A DNA stretch of 7,187 nucleotides from Bacteroidota bacterium. GTDB lineage: Bacteria; Bacteroidota; Bacteroidia; B-17B0; Aurantibacillaceae. Where the stretch lies: positions 1-7,187 of the forward strand of contig JANYGR010000347.1 of NCBI GenBank assembly GCA_025359355.1, read 5' to 3'. The translations under genes and the position numbers were made by a program. The notes beneath the pieces were generated by a model. It was not told where the DNA came from. It saw nothing but the letters and a program-made list of their open reading frames with translations, and did no database searches. Of this stretch, positions 6,301 through 7,187 are shown in pieces. The first letter of the stretch is position 1; each line of letters begins with the position of its first letter.

Positions 6301-6579
6301 ATGTCATCACAACAACGTTTATTCATTTATTATGTGATTATCATTAACGTGATTGCTTATGTTGTTATGTGGTATGATAAATATCAAGCGATTAAAAAAC
6401 GACAACGCGTTTCCGAAAATAAATTAATGCTTTTGGCTTTATTGTTAGGTTCTATAGGCATTTTCGCAGGCATGAAAGCCCCCATATATCATAAAGCCAC
6501 TAAACCTTTATTTAAAATTGGTATTCCGATACTCATTGTTTTAAATATAGTAGTTGTATACTTCGTTTTTAGAAAATAA
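6301..6579 (+). CDS. DUF1294 family small membrane protein
   Basis: 92 residues with three hydrophobic segments at about 8-24, 42-58 and 73-90, so an inner-membrane protein. It shows the DUF1294 pattern: N16 in the first helix, WYDKYQAI (24-31, with Asp26-Lys27), a basic loop KKRQRVSE (32-39), the small-residue helix LALLLGSIGIFAGM (45-58), and YHKATKPLF (63-71), where many relatives have RHKT..P.F. Function is unknown. ATG 6301 is chosen; an in-frame TTG at 6289 would add four residues without support. It is the last gene of the cluster: its TAA (6577-6579) lies in the A-run at the foot of the terminator. Confidence 0.82.
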   Translation: MSSQQRLFIYYVIIINVIAYVVMWYDKYQAIKKRQRVSENKLMLLALLLGSIGIFAGMKAPIYHKATKPLFKIGIPILIVLNIVVVYFVFRK

Positions 6580-6580
6580 A

Positions 6581-6609
6581 AAAAAGAGAGATGTAATATC
6601 TCTCTTTTT
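6581..6609. terminator. Bidirectional rho-independent terminator after the plus-strand cluster
   Basis: A perfect 12-bp stem pairs 6581-6592 (AAAAAGAGAGAT) with 6598-6609 (ATCTCTCTTTTT) around a five-base GTAAT loop. On the plus strand the T run is five bases (6605-6609). On the minus strand the run of eight A's at 6578-6585 becomes eight U's, so the signal is if anything better for transcripts arriving from htpG. Its position between convergent genes fits a shared terminator. Confidence 0.85.
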
Positions 6610-6644
6610 AGTTAAAATAATTAGTTAAAATGACACAAAAATAT

Positions 6645-6769
6645 TAGAGTCTGGAATAGAAAGTTCTTTGACGAGGCTTGCGAAGACTTAAAAAACGGAG
6701 TTTACAAATAGTAAATGAGTATTTTAAGTCGAGCGTAACGAACTCAAACGACTTTATAGACGGACTCTA
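6645..6769. repeat. Long imperfect palindrome (~125 bp hairpin) at the htpG 3' end
   Basis: The sequence folds on itself with equal-length arms. TAGAGTC (6645-6651) pairs with GACTCTA (6763-6769). TA-n-AAAGT (6657-6664) pairs with ACTTT-n-TA (6751-6758). TTTGA (6667-6671) pairs with TCAAA (6744-6748). GACTTAAAA (6685-6693) pairs with TTTTAAGTC (6722-6730). GTTTAC (6700-6705) pairs with GTAAAT (6711-6716, one G-T wobble) around an AAATA loop. Between the paired blocks, two unmatched 13-base segments (6672-6684 and 6731-6743) face each other; small inverted repeats lie in or across them, CTTGCGAAG (6677-6685) and CGTAACG (6734-6740). There is no open reading frame and no T run. It resembles a dispersed palindromic (REP/MITE-like) element. 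Its outer right edge contains the htpG stop codon. Confidence 0.75.
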
Positions 6770-7187
6770 GTTTATCATCTCTACGCTGCGTTTAATAAAC
6801 TTAGTCAACTCCTCACCCTTTAATAAACCCTGTGATAACAAGGCTAAATCAGCTGCTTGCTTCGCTAATTGAGATTGAACAGTCGCATCTTTTTCTGCTA
6901 ATATTTTTCCAATCAATGGATGGTTTGCATTTACAACTAAATTATACATGTCGGGCATCGCACCATAAAAGTTCATGCCACCTCCGCCACCCATGGCTTG
7001 CATATCTTTCATACGACGCATAAACTCAGGGCGCGTAATCAACATTGGAGAATCTGTTTCGCTTAAACTTTCAAAGGTTACTGTGTATTTTTCTTTCGCT
7101 ACAACACCTTCTACAATTGGTTTCAAAGCTGTTTGCTCTTCTTCCGTTAATTTACTTGGCTGCGCATCTTCTTTCTTAATTAATTTT
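6767..7187 (-). CDS. htpG: Molecular chaperone HtpG (Hsp90), C-terminal part (cut by window edge)
   Basis: The minus strand is open from the right edge to a TAG at 6769-6767, giving the last 139 codons of a protein of about 600 residues. Visible landmarks of the C-terminal dimerisation domain of Bacteroidota Hsp90 are, in order: RPEFMRRMKDMQAM followed by a glycine run, MNFYGAMPDMYNLVVNANHPLIGKIL, the helix LAKQAADLALLSQGLLKGEELTKF, and a terminal IKRSVEMIN. The ATPase and middle domains lie outside the window. HtpG is a cytosolic ATP-dependent chaperone for protein folding under stress. It is convergent with the DUF1294 gene. The stop codon sits inside the outer stem of the long palindrome, so the last bases of the gene and the repeat are fused. 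Confidence 0.93.
   Translation of the reverse strand, partial: KLIKKEDAQPSKLTEEEQTALKPIVEGVVAKEKYTVTFESLSETDSPMLITRPEFMRRMKDMQAMGGGGGMNFYGAMPDMYNLVVNANHPLIGKILAEKDATVQSQLAKQAADLALLSQGLLKGEELTKFIKRSVEMIN

Noticed and set aside
6832..7023. Plus-strand open frame inside htpG.
   Set aside because: It is antisense to well-conserved HtpG C-terminal codons, has no domain and no promoter or start context.
1..7187. CRISPR array, tRNA, rRNA, riboswitch, toxin-antitoxin or phage-defence locus.
   Set aside because: I saw no regularly spaced direct repeats, tRNA-like cloverleaf, rRNA core sequence or known defence domain. The SET and VF530 genes alone do not make a defence island.

Overview
The window looks like chromosomal DNA of a Bacteroidota member, probably a flavobacterial or related lineage. 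The evidence is high A+T content, start codons without Shine-Dalgarno sequences, candidate TAnnTTTG-type -7 promoter elements, a secreted enzyme ending in a type IX secretion (T9SS) sorting tail, a short-form NtrC-like regulator, and an HtpG C-terminus of Bacteroidota type. No phage, plasmid, transposase, CRISPR, tRNA or rRNA signal was seen.

Layout. At the left edge (1-326, minus strand) is the N-terminal part of a SET-domain protein methyltransferase, cut by the window border. A ~100 bp divergent intergenic region (327-429) holds candidate -7 elements for both directions, each so close to its ATG that both mRNAs may be leaderless or nearly so. From 430 to 6579, nine plus-strand genes are packed with gaps of 48 bp or less and several stop/start overlaps: a DUF1569/DinB-like protein, a secreted PHB-depolymerase-type esterase with a T9SS tail, rlmB (23S rRNA 2'-O-methyltransferase), arfB (GGQ ribosome-rescue hydrolase), an NtrC-type sigma-54 activator lacking its DNA-binding domain, a DUF6265-like lipoprotein, murQ (MurNAc-6-phosphate etherase), a VF530-family small protein and a DUF1294 membrane protein. 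A strong bidirectional terminator (6581-6609) follows. A ~125 bp imperfect palindrome (6645-6769) comes next, and its outer edge contains the stop codon of a convergent minus-strand htpG, whose C-terminal 139 codons are visible to the right edge.

How the genes work together. The array mixes housekeeping functions: rRNA modification and ribosome rescue (rlmB, arfB), peptidoglycan recycling (murQ), regulation (NtrC-like) and envelope or secreted proteins. Spacing suggests co-transcription, but no single pathway unites it.

The most notable non-coding structures are two palindromic elements. One is a perfect 18-bp-arm palindrome between rlmB and arfB (3093-3129). The other is the long imperfect hairpin at the htpG 3' end. 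Both look like dispersed repeats of Bacteroidota chromosomes rather than ordinary terminators. I found no convincing new multi-gene system; the palindromes, the apparent leaderless promoter pair and the HTH-less activator are the best leads.
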